Shown here: positions 7,131 through 14,891 of the stretch, piece by piece
Position numbering within the stretch: the stretch's first letter is position 1
Layout: each line of letters begins with the position of its first letter
From: an uncultured Cytophagaceae bacterium
GTDB lineage: Bacteria; Bacteroidota; Bacteroidia; Cytophagales; Spirosomataceae
Length of the DNA stretch: 43,905 bases
Direction of reading: 5' to 3'
NCBI GenBank assembly: GCA_903907745.1
Contig: CAIVPF010000109.1
Coordinates: forward strand, 1-43,905
Notes under the pieces: generated by a model
Told to the model about the DNA's origin: nothing
The model's database searches: none
The model's input: the letters and a program-made list of their open reading frames with translations, nothing else
Made by a program: the position numbers and the translations under genes

Positions 7131-8438
7131 TTAATGAATTATCATTTGTTTTTCTATTTCTTCAAGTGAGGTGCCTTTGGTCTCAGGCATCATGAACATC
7201 ACATAGGCCAGTTGGCCTACCATCATTACACCAAAGAAGCCAAAAATAGCGGTACCACCAAACATTTCGGTAAAGATGGGAAAAAAATTGGCAACCAATG
7301 CCGCTAAAACCCAATGGGTTAGTGAACCCCAAGCCATCCCGGAAGCACGTACGGAATTTGGGAAAATTTCTGAAATAAATACCCAAATGACAGATCCTTG
7401 ACCTATAGCGTGTGAGGCTATGAAAACAAAAATGTACACGGGAACCAAGGTGAAATTTTCTTGATAAAATGACACTGTAATTAATCCTAAGGATAAAATA
7501 TAGCCAAATGAGCCAATATACATTAATTTCTTTCTGCCTATACGATCAATAAAATACCAACCAAGCATAGTAAATAACAAATTAGCTAGTCCAATTCCTG
7601 CTGTAGATAACAAGGCACTTTCTTTTCCTAATCCCGTTAATTCATAGATGCGAGGCGCATAGAATATGATGGCATTAATGCCAGACATTTGATTAAAAAA
7701 TGCGAACAAAAAGGATAATACAAGGGGGGTGACAAATTTTTTCGAAAACAATCGCTCGCCTTTAATTTGATTTTTTTGGTTTTCCGTTATTCGTTTAATT
7801 GTCTCTTCAGGGTTCGGGTCAGCTAAGGCCAATACTTTTTTTGCGGCCTCTACATTATTTCTTTTTAGTAATAGGAAGGTCGGTGTTTCGGGTGTAAAAG
7901 AAATTAAAACGGAAAATAATAAACTTGGTATACCGACTACCCCTAACATAATTCTCCAGTCATTTTCAATTCCTTGAATGAAATAATTTGAAATATAGGC
8001 GATTAAGATACCTAATACCACATTGAGTTGAAACGATATAACCAATTTTCCACGATGCTTAGCCGGTGCAATTTCTGATATATAAATGGGCGCCACGACG
8101 GATGAAGCTCCAATGGCTAGGCCGCCTAAAAACCTGAATAACATGAAATATTCGACGTTCGTTGCCAAAGCCGCACCAAGCGAAGATATAAAAAATGATA
8201 TCCCTATCCATAATAGAGTGGGTTTTCTTCCAAAACGGTCGGCAGGAATTCCTCCTAAGGCTGCGCCAAATACAGTGCCATATAGGGCTGTCGCGATAGC
8301 GAGACCTTGTGTCCAACTATCTAGTTTCCATAAAGCTTGAATCGCTAATTCTGCGCCTGAAATAACTGCAACATCGAGACCAAAGAGCATTCCCCCCAAT
8401 CCGACCGTAATTGACCAAAATAATACATGTTTATTCAT
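7131..8438 (-). CDS. Sugar porter family MFS transporter
   Basis: A 435-residue inner-membrane sugar transporter with 12 predicted membrane segments, probably a proton symporter. Family motifs: GMLFGLDVAVISGA in helix 1, GGIPADRFGRKPTLL after helix 2, RFLGGLAIGASSVVAPIYISEIAPAKHRG split across helices 4-5, and PETPTFLLLKRN before the central loop; QMSGINAIIFYAPRIYE in helix 7 is the sugar-binding motif, FIDRIGRKKL follows helix 8 and PETKGTSLEEIE closes the protein. Slightly shorter than many family members but complete. It overlaps the upstream MFS gene by 8 bases and is followed by its probable regulator. The sugar (xylose, glucose, fructose or other) cannot be decided. Confidence 0.9.
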   Translation of the reverse strand: MNKHVLFWSITVGLGGMLFGLDVAVISGAELAIQALWKLDSWTQGLAIATALYGTVFGAALGGIPADRFGRKPTLLWIGISFFISSLGAALATNVEYFMLFRFLGGLAIGASSVVAPIYISEIAPAKHRGKLVISFQLNVVLGILIAYISNYFIQGIENDWRIMLGVVGIPSLLFSVLISFTPETPTFLLLKRNNVEAAKKVLALADPNPEETIKRITENQKNQIKGERLFSKKFVTPLVLSFLFAFFNQMSGINAIIFYAPRIYELTGLGKESALLSTAGIGLANLLFTMLGWYFIDRIGRKKLMYIGSFGYILSLGLITVSFYQENFTLVPVYIFVFIASHAIGQGSVIWVFISEIFPNSVRASGMAWGSLTHWVLAALVANFFPIFTEMFGGTAIFGFFGVMMVGQLAYVMFMMPETKGTSLEEIEKQMIIH

Positions 8439-9591
8439 GATTTTTATGTTTTGAATCCAATGTTAAATAATACTTGGATAAGATGCTAATCGATATACCT
8501 AAAAACACCAATAAGCTTAGTGCTAATTTTAAGCCAAAATATTCAGATAAGAATCCTATTAATACGGGACCTAGTAAAAATCCGACATAGGCAATTGTTG
8601 ATACACTGGCCAAGGCCATGGAAGGACTCATATTTTTGGCATTTCCTGCCTTTGAATAGATGAAGGGTACGATTGTTGAAATTCCTATTCCCGTAATCGC
8701 ACATCCAATGATTATTGTGTAAATATTTGTAAATAAAATGGCGATTGTTATTCCGATAGCTATTCCAAATCCATTAAAAATCAAAATGTTACGCACATCA
8801 AATTTATTTGATAAATAGTCACCGAGTAAACGTCCTAGCACCATGGCGAATGCAAAAGAAGTGAATCCAATCGTAATGGGGAAAGGATTTTCTAAAGCGC
8901 TTTCTTTGACATATAAAGTAACCCAATCTGCCATGGCACCCTCGCATAACATTCCGCAAAATGCGATAAAGGAAAGGACTAATAGGTATCTGCCAATTTT
9001 AAAAAAATGCACTTTGGGCAAACCATCATTTACTTTCTCCTTAAATCCGTCTTTTAATAAGCCTTTCCAAAAGAATGGTATACCGATTAAATTGGTGGCA
9101 CTTATAAGTCCGAAATGAAGATAGAGGCTAATGTCATATTTGATCAAATAGCCACCGATGAAGGCTCCTAACATTAATCCGACGGAAAAGATGGCATGGA
9201 AACTTGACATGACTATTTTTTTCAAGATTCCTTCTAAACTTACTACTTGGGTATTCATGGCAATATTTAAAATATCACCTGCCATGCCAAATGCAAATAA
9301 ACTGACGAATAATTGAAAAGGACTATGGATAAATCCAAATAGTGGTAAGATGAGAATATATAAAATGACAGATAGCAAACAAATATAAGCGGATTCGAAT
9401 TTGGAAATCAACCAACCTGCCAAGGGTAATGACACCATAGATCCAATCGGTAGGCCCATTAAAATACTTCCTAAAGCCGCGTCGGAGAGGGATAAGGTTT
9501 GTTTATAATCTGGTATGCGCGTAGCCCAACTAGCAAAATTCAAACCACATAGAAAAAACAATATACTTATGGAGTACCGATGTTTGTTCAT
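8431..9591 (-). CDS. MFS transporter, YbjJ-like
   Basis: A 386-residue, 12-helix major facilitator. The N-terminal pattern FASWATRIPDYKQTLSLSDA followed by GSILMGLPIGSM is that of the YbjJ-like/FucP-related group of presumed sugar or small-metabolite transporters. The central basic loop (KGLLKDGFKEKVNDGLPKV) separates two six-helix halves. It overlaps the nucleotidase gene upstream by 4 bases and the sugar porter downstream by 8, so the three are surely one operon. It is unrelated in detail to the neighbouring sugar porter, so the operon carries two different carriers. Substrate unknown. Confidence 0.85.
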   Translation of the reverse strand: MNKHRYSISILFFLCGLNFASWATRIPDYKQTLSLSDAALGSILMGLPIGSMVSLPLAGWLISKFESAYICLLSVILYILILPLFGFIHSPFQLFVSLFAFGMAGDILNIAMNTQVVSLEGILKKIVMSSFHAIFSVGLMLGAFIGGYLIKYDISLYLHFGLISATNLIGIPFFWKGLLKDGFKEKVNDGLPKVHFFKIGRYLLVLSFIAFCGMLCEGAMADWVTLYVKESALENPFPITIGFTSFAFAMVLGRLLGDYLSNKFDVRNILIFNGFGIAIGITIAILFTNIYTIIIGCAITGIGISTIVPFIYSKAGNAKNMSPSMALASVSTIAYVGFLLGPVLIGFLSEYFGLKLALSLLVFLGISISILSKYYLTLDSKHKNHE

Positions 9592-10118
9592 TTAGGTAAT
9601 AATAAATCTCCTACATGATCCCAAGAATTAACTCGTTGATAATCATGAATATGCAGGTTGTGCAAAGCCGAAAATAGGAGAGGTGTTCCAGTAAATGTCT
9701 TTAAATTCTTTTCGTGATCATCAATTAGGTAATCCGCTTGAATCATATATTTATGACCACAAAAGACAACATGTGTCCAAGATATGAATGGAAAATGCTG
9801 TTCTAGCCAAATCAGTTTTTCTTTAAGCGATTCCGGATATTCTGTGGCCGCAGAAACGATGAATATTTCGTAATGATTACCGAGTTCTTTAACGATGTCA
9901 ACGGCTTTTTCTTTTACAGGAATATCTAAAAAGAATCCTGGCTCTTTTAGAAATGAATTATTAGCTATATAATCTTGGTAAAAAGCCATTTTTAATGAAT
10001 CATTGGCTACTAAATCTTCCATTGAATAGGATTTATTCAATCGGTGATTGATCTCTGATATAATTTTTATGGATGTATCCGCTAGGACATCATCCATGTC
10101 AATGGCGATTCTTTTCAT
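9588..10118 (-). CDS. 5'(3')-deoxyribonucleotidase, NT5C type (HAD superfamily)
   Basis: A 176-residue HAD phosphatase with the cap-less NT5C/YfbR-like pattern: motif I IAIDMDDVLAD near residue 4 with both catalytic aspartates, motif II IFIVSAATEYP near residue 85, and motif III DYLIDDHEKNL near residue 130. Such enzymes remove phosphate from deoxynucleoside monophosphates; some act on other small phosphates. I chose ATG at 10118. A longer reading from TTG at 10160 would run through the groEL terminator hairpin and is rejected. It is the first gene of the cassette with two MFS carriers and a GntR regulator, and its start codon lies only 7 bases past the groEL terminator T-run. Confidence 0.85.
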   Translation of the reverse strand: MKRIAIDMDDVLADTSIKIISEINHRLNKSYSMEDLVANDSLKMAFYQDYIANNSFLKEPGFFLDIPVKEKAVDIVKELGNHYEIFIVSAATEYPESLKEKLIWLEQHFPFISWTHVVFCGHKYMIQADYLIDDHEKNLKTFTGTPLLFSALHNLHIHDYQRVNSWDHVGDLLLPK

Positions 10119-10125
10119 AAGAACT

Positions 10126-10157
10126 AAAAAAAACTCCCCAATGAGTTGGGGAGTTTT
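10126..10157 (-). terminator. Strong intrinsic terminator after groEL
   Basis: Inverted repeat AACTCCCC / GGGGAGTT (extended by A-T pairs) around an 8-base loop, followed on the minus strand by eight T residues. It lies about 20 bases past the groEL stop codon. Confidence 0.9.
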
Positions 10158-10176
10158 CAATTTGTTAACGTGAATA

Positions 10177-11808
10177 TTACATCATTCCGCCCATTCCACC
10201 ACCACCTGGTGCGTGGCTATGTGCAGGCTCATTAGCAGGCTTATCTGCAATCACACATTCAGTGGTTAATAATAAACCAGCGATGGATGCGGCATTTTCT
10301 AAAGCTAAACGAGTTACTTTTGTTGGATCAATAATACCCGCCGCGATCATATTTTCATATTTATCTTCACGTGCATTATATCCAAAATCATCTTTACCAG
10401 CACGTACAGCATTCACAACAACAGAGGCTTCTCCACCTGCATTCGATACAATGGTACGAAGTGGTGACTCTACTGCTTGACGAATAATGTTAATACCTGT
10501 ATTTTGATCTTCATTTTCGCCTTTTAATTTATCTAAAGAAGCGATTGCGCGGATTAGAGCTACACCACCACCGGCGACGATTCCTTCTTCTACCGCTGCA
10601 CGTGTAGCGTGCAATGCATCATCCACACGGTCTTTCTTCTCTTTCATTTCTATTTCTGTAGCCGCACCGATATACAAAATAGCAACTCCACCTGATAATT
10701 TAGCTAAGCGCTCTTGTAATTTCTCGCGATCGTAATCAGACGTAGTGTTTTCGATTTGAGATTTAATTTGACTCACCCGATTTAAAATATCATCCTTTGA
10801 ACCAGAACCATTCACAATAGTTGTATTGTCTTTATCAATGATCACTTTTTCTGCTTGACCTAAATATTCAATCGTTGCGTTTTCTAATTTAAATCCACGC
10901 TCTTCTGCGATTACAGTACCACCAGTAAGGATAGCGATATCTTCTAACATAGCTTTTCTACGATCACCAAAACCCGGAGCCTTTACAGCTGCAACTTTCA
11001 GCGCACCGCGAATTTTATTAACAACTAACGTTGCTAAAGCTTCTCCATCAACATCTTCCGAAATAATTAATAATGGACGACCTGTTTGAGCAACCGCTTC
11101 TAATACAGGTAATAATTCCTTCATCGAAGAAACCTTCTTTTCTGAGATTAAAATGAATGGCTTTTCTAATTCAACCTCCATTTTATCCGTATTAGTAACA
11201 AAATATGCAGATAAATAGCCACGGTCGAATTGCATACCTTCTACGGTCTTAACTTCCGTTTCTGTTCCACGAGCTTCTTCTACAGTAATAACACCTTCAC
11301 GACCCACTTTATCCATAGCTGAAGAGATCATTTGACCAATTTCAGAATCGTTATTGGCAGAAATCGTAGCTACTTGAGCAATTTCGTTCGAAGTAGTGAT
11401 AGGACGAGATTGTTTTTTCAAATCGTTTACAATAGCCTCAACCGCCTTCTCAATTCCTTTTTTCAAATCCATAGGATTTGCACCAGCCGCTACGTTTTTA
11501 GAACCAATGGTGTAGATGGATTGCGCTAAAACAGTCGCTGTTGTTGTTCCGTCTCCAGCTTGGTCAGCTGTTTTCGAAGCTACTTCTTTAACTAATTGAG
11601 CTCCCATGTTTTCTACAGGATCCTCTAATTCAATTTCTTTTGCCACAGATACACCATCTTTTGTAATGGAAGGTGATCCGAATTTTTTGTCAATAATTAC
11701 GTTACGACCTTTAGGTCCAAGTGTAACTTTAACAGCATTAGCAAGGGTATCAACCCCTCTCTTCATTTTTTCGCGAGCTTCGCTGTCGAAAAATAATTCC
11801 TTAGCCAT
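10177..11808 (-). CDS. groL: Chaperonin GroEL (Hsp60)
   Basis: A full-length 543-residue group I chaperonin subunit that forms the double-ring folding chamber with GroES in the cytoplasm. Recognisable features: [15 protein letters not shown] near residue 30, the ATP-hydrolysis motif [12 protein letters not shown] with catalytic Asp at about residue 87, the apical domain in the middle, the signature region [18 protein letters not shown] near residue 405, and the GGMGGMM tail. It follows groES by 38 bases and ends with a strong terminator, forming the classic groESL operon. Control probably acts through the region upstream of groES, where an unusual palindrome and sigma-54-like site are found. 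Confidence 0.98.
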   Translation of the reverse strand: MAKELFFDSEAREKMKRGVDTLANAVKVTLGPKGRNVIIDKKFGSPSITKDGVSVAKEIELEDPVENMGAQLVKEVASKTADQAGDGTTTATVLAQSIYTIGSKNVAAGANPMDLKKGIEKAVEAIVNDLKKQSRPITTSNEIAQVATISANNDSEIGQMISSAMDKVGREGVITVEEARGTETEVKTVEGMQFDRGYLSAYFVTNTDKMEVELEKPFILISEKKVSSMKELLPVLEAVAQTGRPLLIISEDVDGEALATLVVNKIRGALKVAAVKAPGFGDRRKAMLEDIAILTGGTVIAEERGFKLENATIEYLGQAEKVIIDKDNTTIVNGSGSKDDILNRVSQIKSQIENTTSDYDREKLQERLAKLSGGVAILYIGAATEIEMKEKKDRVDDALHATRAAVEEGIVAGGGVALIRAIASLDKLKGENEDQNTGINIIRQAVESPLRTIVSNAGGEASVVVNAVRAGKDDFGYNAREDKYENMIAAGIIDPTKVTRLALENAASIAGLLLTTECVIADKPANEPAHSHAPGGGGMGGMM

Positions 11809-11846
11809 ATCTATACGTCTTTTAAAGTTTTGATAAATTTTTAAAA

Positions 11847-12125
11847 TTATAATACTGCAAAAATGTCAGATTCACGCATGATTAAATAATCCTTTCCCTC
11901 GATCGTAATCTCAGTTCCTGAATATTTACCATACAAGACATCATCACCTACTTTAACAGTGATTGGCTCATCTTTTTTACCATTACCAACTGCTACGACT
12001 ACGCCTTTTTGAGGTTTTTCTTTTGCCGTATCTGGAATGATAATACCAAATGCAGTTTTTTCTTCAGCCTGTGCCGGCTCTACAATGACCCGATCAGCTA
12101 AGGGTTTGATAGTTAATTTTGACAT
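11847..12125 (-). CDS. groS: Co-chaperonin GroES (Hsp10)
   Basis: A 92-residue GroES that caps the GroEL ring. The family pattern [21 protein letters not shown] with the mobile loop ([15 protein letters not shown]), then VVAVGNGKK and the closing [21 protein letters not shown], is complete and normal in length. It is the first gene of the groESL operon; the 119 bases between it and secG carry the regulatory elements listed separately. Confidence 0.97.
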   Translation of the reverse strand: MSKLTIKPLADRVIVEPAQAEEKTAFGIIIPDTAKEKPQKGVVVAVGNGKKDEPITVKVGDDVLYGKYSGTEITIEGKDYLIMRESDIFAVL

Positions 12126-12184
12126 GTTTTATAAGTTTTTATTGTTCAATAATTTTTTGCTCTTAAAAGAGACAGGGCATGAAT

Positions 12185-12202
12185 CAACAAGATACATGCC
12201 AA
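12185..12202 (-). promoter_or_regulatory. Possible sigma-54 (-24/-12) promoter of groESL
   Basis: The minus strand reads TTGGCATGTATCTTGTTG. Against the sigma-54 consensus TTGGCACG-N4-TTGCW the -24 half matches except C to T, the spacing is exact, and the -12 half has TTGT instead of TTGC. It lies about 60 bases before the groES start. An overlapping, weaker vegetative reading is TGAATTTG (12207-12200), one base off TAnnTTTG, so the sigma factor is not settled. Confidence 0.35.
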
Positions 12203-12211
12203 ATTCACTAT

Positions 12212-12227
12212 CTGCCAACTTTGTCAG
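12212..12227. promoter_or_regulatory. Palindromic operator/enhancer candidate upstream of groES
   Basis: CTGCCAACTTTGTCAG: half-sites CTGCCA and TGTCAG around four bases, one mismatch from perfect dyad symmetry. It lies just upstream of the groES promoter candidates. A similar arrangement is found at the miaB promoter (16341-16354), with a spacer shorter by one base. Confidence 0.4.
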
Positions 12228-12244
12228 TCAGATTTGAAATAATT

Positions 12245-12571
12245 CTATTTGGTGGCAGGTTTTTGAATAGGTGCCGGTGCACTTGGAACTGTTTTGGTAG
12301 CTGCCTTTTCAACATTGACAGACTGAATGGCATCCCCACCATTCGATGAGATGGTAAAGTTCGTTAATAGAGCTAAAACCAAAATTGCAATGGAGAATCC
12401 CCAAGTCAATTGCTCAACGATATCTCCTGTTTTTTGTACACCAAACATCTGTGTAGCTCCTGAAGAAGAAAACTCACCGCTTATGCCGCCTCCTTTAGGA
12501 TTTTGAACCAATATTAAGATTATTAATAAGGCTGAGAATAAAACGATAAGTGAAATTAATAAAGTAAACAT
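12245..12571 (-). CDS. secG: Preprotein translocase subunit SecG
   Basis: A 108-residue inner-membrane protein of the SecYEG channel. Two membrane segments (about residues 3-22 and 55-75) flank the conserved cytoplasmic loop VQNPKGGGISGEFSSSGATQ, which is diagnostic for SecG. The C-terminal tail is rich in Ala, Pro and Lys, as is common for Bacteroidota SecG. It starts 2 bases after the TPR-like gene stop, so it belongs to the miaB-to-secG gene string. Confidence 0.95.
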   Translation of the reverse strand: MFTLLISLIVLFSALLIILILVQNPKGGGISGEFSSSGATQMFGVQKTGDIVEQLTWGFSIAILVLALLTNFTISSNGGDAIQSVNVEKAATKTVPSAPAPIQKPATK

Positions 12572-12573
12572 GA

Positions 12574-13098
12574 TTAATTATTTATTTTTAAAGACAATTC
12601 TGAAATTCGAGTTGCAAAGTAATGGCTTTTTTCGGGTTTAGACAAACTTAATTTTTCATAAATTTCAATTGCTTGCGTGTATTTACCCTGTTTTTCTAAA
12701 ATTATGGCAAAAGTTTCGGACGTAGGAGCAATCCAAACGCTTTCCGATAAATCTATTTCTTCTTCTGGTTCATCTAAACCTTGTTTTTTAGATCGAGTCA
12801 ACTGCGGAAGGTTCTCTAAAAATTGATCAATTAATTGTACCTGATCTACCTCTTTTGAACTTTTATTTAGTATACTTTCTGAATTTATATCAAATATAGA
12901 TTCATATAACTGATTTCGATTACTGCTTTTAAGCGCCACAACTCGTTGCATTTTCTTGGAATACCTTTCATTCCAATCCAATAAATAGAAAAATGGATAT
13001 TTTTGCCTGTCTTCATCGAAAAAAACAATTTCTTCTGCATTTGAGCGATCAAAGCGATTAAGCAAAAACCATAATTTTTGTGATTTACTAGGATCCAT
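12574..13098 (-). CDS. Conserved hypothetical protein with TPR-like C-terminus
   Basis: A 174-residue soluble protein not recognised as a named family. The N-terminal part (residues 1-110) is charged and resembles nothing I can name; the last 50 residues (SETFAIILEKQGKYTQAIEIYEKLSLSKPEKSHYF split over two helices) match one tetratricopeptide-type repeat. The start ATG at 13098 follows the lptE-like stop by one base; an upstream GTG at 13110 is less likely. Its position between an LptE-like lipoprotein and SecG suggests a role linked to envelope biogenesis or export, but this is only context. Confidence 0.8.
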   Translation of the reverse strand: MDPSKSQKLWFLLNRFDRSNAEEIVFFDEDRQKYPFFYLLDWNERYSKKMQRVVALKSSNRNQLYESIFDINSESILNKSSKEVDQVQLIDQFLENLPQLTRSKKQGLDEPEEEIDLSESVWIAPTSETFAIILEKQGKYTQAIEIYEKLSLSKPEKSHYFATRISELSLKINN

Positions 13099-13099
13099 A

Positions 13100-13588
13100 T
13101 TACCAGTCACCTGCGATTTTATTGAATAAATCTAATATAATTTGATCAGCTAATTTAGGTATTAATGTTTTTTCGACTTGACTCAGCGTTTGATTTTGAG
13201 GGAAATCTTGATAAAAACTAAATTCTTGATCGAAATTTTTTGTTTCATCCAGTCGATTGGTTAATTGTATTTGAATTCGCAATGTTAATCTATTTAAACC
13301 AGCCTTATCATCGGATGTGGGCGCCTGTGGGGTTAAGTCATACCCTGTAATACTTCCTTCAAGCAATAAATCCGGATTTTGATTGATTATTTTCAGGGTA
13401 GTATTACGCTGGAAATATTCCTTAATTTTTTCATTGATGGTCAGCGATAAATTGCTAGGTCCACCCGCAGTTTCCATTCGGATATTATTAATTTGAATAC
13501 TTTTCAAATCCGGTGATAAACTCGCTCCTTTAAAACTGTAACATGACGACATCAATACATTGATGCAGATCAATACACTTATTGCCAT
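13100..13588 (-). CDS. LptE-like outer membrane lipoprotein
   Basis: A 162-residue predicted lipoprotein. From ATG at 13588 it begins with a signal peptide ending in the lipobox VLMSSC, so it should be lipidated at Cys16 and exported. The rest fits the LptE/LPS-assembly lipoprotein family of Bacteroidota: SIQINNIRMETAGGPSNLS, the NEKIKEYFQRNTTLKIIN helix, then DLLLEGSITGYDLTP. LptE plugs the LptD barrel that inserts lipopolysaccharide into the outer membrane. A longer reading from 13672 would bury the signal peptide and overlap the sigma-54 activator, so I reject it. The start follows the activator gene stop by 4 bases. Confidence 0.82.
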   Translation of the reverse strand: MAISVLICINVLMSSCYSFKGASLSPDLKSIQINNIRMETAGGPSNLSLTINEKIKEYFQRNTTLKIINQNPDLLLEGSITGYDLTPQAPTSDDKAGLNRLTLRIQIQLTNRLDETKNFDQEFSFYQDFPQNQTLSQVEKTLIPKLADQIILDLFNKIAGDW

Positions 13589-13592
13589 TATA

Positions 13593-14891
13593 TTATGCCA
13601 AGTCTTCAAGATCGTATTGTTTAATTTTGCGGTACAAGGTCCGTTCAGATATCCCCAAATCCTGTGCAGCATATTTACGTTTATTTTTATTTTTCTTTAA
13701 AGCTCGAATGATTATTTCTTTTTCCTGTTTTTCTAAAGAGAGTGTGACATCCGTTGAAATAGTACTAATTTCTTCAAATTGAGCTTCTTCTAATTCTTCC
13801 TTTTGTGGCTTAGTATCAAATTTGAATTGATTATCATCTTCAATGTAGGAAGGTAGTGCCATGCCTCGACTTCCTTCTTCCTGTATAGGTTTGATATCTT
13901 CAAAAAGAGACATATTATCGTGCAGAACATCGTATATATCCGAATTACCTGATTCAACGACTTTTAAAATTAACTTTTTTAAATCAGTAACGTCTTTTTT
14001 CAGATCAAAAAGGATTTTATATAAAATTTCCCTTTCATTCATTCCTTCTTTGGATTGAAAGAAATCCCCTTTTATGACATGGCTGTTTATTTTGGGTTCA
14101 TTGAAGTCTAGATAATCTTGTAATTTTTTATCGTCGATGATTCTGTCGCCAATTTCTAATACGGAAATTTGTTCTGCTAAATTCTTTAGTTGGCGAATAT
14201 TGCCTGGAAAGCGCTGATTTTGAAGTAATATTTTGGCTTCATTGGTCAACGAAATAGGTTTTATCCGGTGTGTTTCAGAAAAATCAGTCGTAAATTTTCG
14301 AAACAAAAGTTCAATATCATCACCTCGTTCACGTAAAGGGGGTACATAGATTGGGACGGTACTTAAGCGATAAAACAAATCTTCTCGAAATTTTCCTTTT
14401 TCGATGGCCTCTTGAAGGTTCAAATTGGTCGCTGCGACAACACGAGTATTTGTCCTCTGTACTTTCGATGAGCCTACACGTAAAAATTCCCCATTTTCTA
14501 GGACTCTTAATAATCTTGCCTGTGTCCCTAGGGGCATCTCGGCAATTTCGTCTAGAAAAATGGTACCTCCATCTGTTACTTCAAAATAACCTTTTCTGGC
14601 TTCGATGGCACCTGTAAAAGACCCTTTTTCATGACCAAATAATTCAGAATCAATCGTTCCTTCTGGAATGGCTCCGCAATTGACAGCGATGAATTGACCA
14701 TGCTTTCGTTTTGATAGCGAATGTATGATTTTGGAAAAAGATTCTTTTCCTGAGCCACTCTCGCCGGTGATGAGTACGGTCATGTCGGTAGGAGCCACCT
14801 GCTCCGCGATGGAAATAGCACGCAAAAGACCAGGGGAATTTCCAATGATCCCAAAACGTGCTTTAATACTTGCGATGTGGCTATTGTCCAT
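13593..14891 (-). CDS. Sigma-54 interaction-domain transcriptional activator without receiver domain
   Basis: A 432-residue bacterial enhancer-binding protein. The AAA+ domain begins almost at once (residues 14-240): Walker A GESGSGKE at 43-50, the sigma-54 contact loop as GSFTGA at 90-95 (Ala to Ser against the usual GAFTGA), Walker B GGTIFLDEI at about 108-116, and sensor II region FPGNIRQLKNL. A linker of roughly 130 residues with an acidic, helical stretch follows, then a Fis-type helix-turn-helix (residues 395-430; KYAAQDLGISERTLYRKIK). With no receiver or sensor domain, its activity is probably set by partner proteins or by its level, as in PspF-like activators. It overlaps miaB by one base and leads directly into the lptE-like gene. 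Confidence 0.93.
   Translation of the reverse strand: MDNSHIASIKARFGIIGNSPGLLRAISIAEQVAPTDMTVLITGESGSGKESFSKIIHSLSKRKHGQFIAVNCGAIPEGTIDSELFGHEKGSFTGAIEARKGYFEVTDGGTIFLDEIAEMPLGTQARLLRVLENGEFLRVGSSKVQRTNTRVVAATNLNLQEAIEKGKFREDLFYRLSTVPIYVPPLRERGDDIELLFRKFTTDFSETHRIKPISLTNEAKILLQNQRFPGNIRQLKNLAEQISVLEIGDRIIDDKKLQDYLDFNEPKINSHVIKGDFFQSKEGMNEREILYKILFDLKKDVTDLKKLILKVVESGNSDIYDVLHDNMSLFEDIKPIQEEGSRGMALPSYIEDDNQFKFDTKPQKEELEEAQFEEISTISTDVTLSLEKQEKEIIIRALKKNKNKRKYAAQDLGISERTLYRKIKQYDLEDLA

Noticed and set aside
10118-10160. Longer nucleotidase starting at TTG 10160
   Set aside because: The added codons are exactly the groEL terminator hairpin, and the HAD motif begins properly at ATG 10118.
10262-11833. 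Several plus-strand open frames opposite groEL
   Set aside because: They are shadows of a highly conserved gene and have no family similarity or promoter.
13589-13672. 28-residue N-terminal extension of the LptE-like protein
   Set aside because: It would lie inside the sigma-54 activator gene and place the lipoprotein signal peptide in the middle of the protein.
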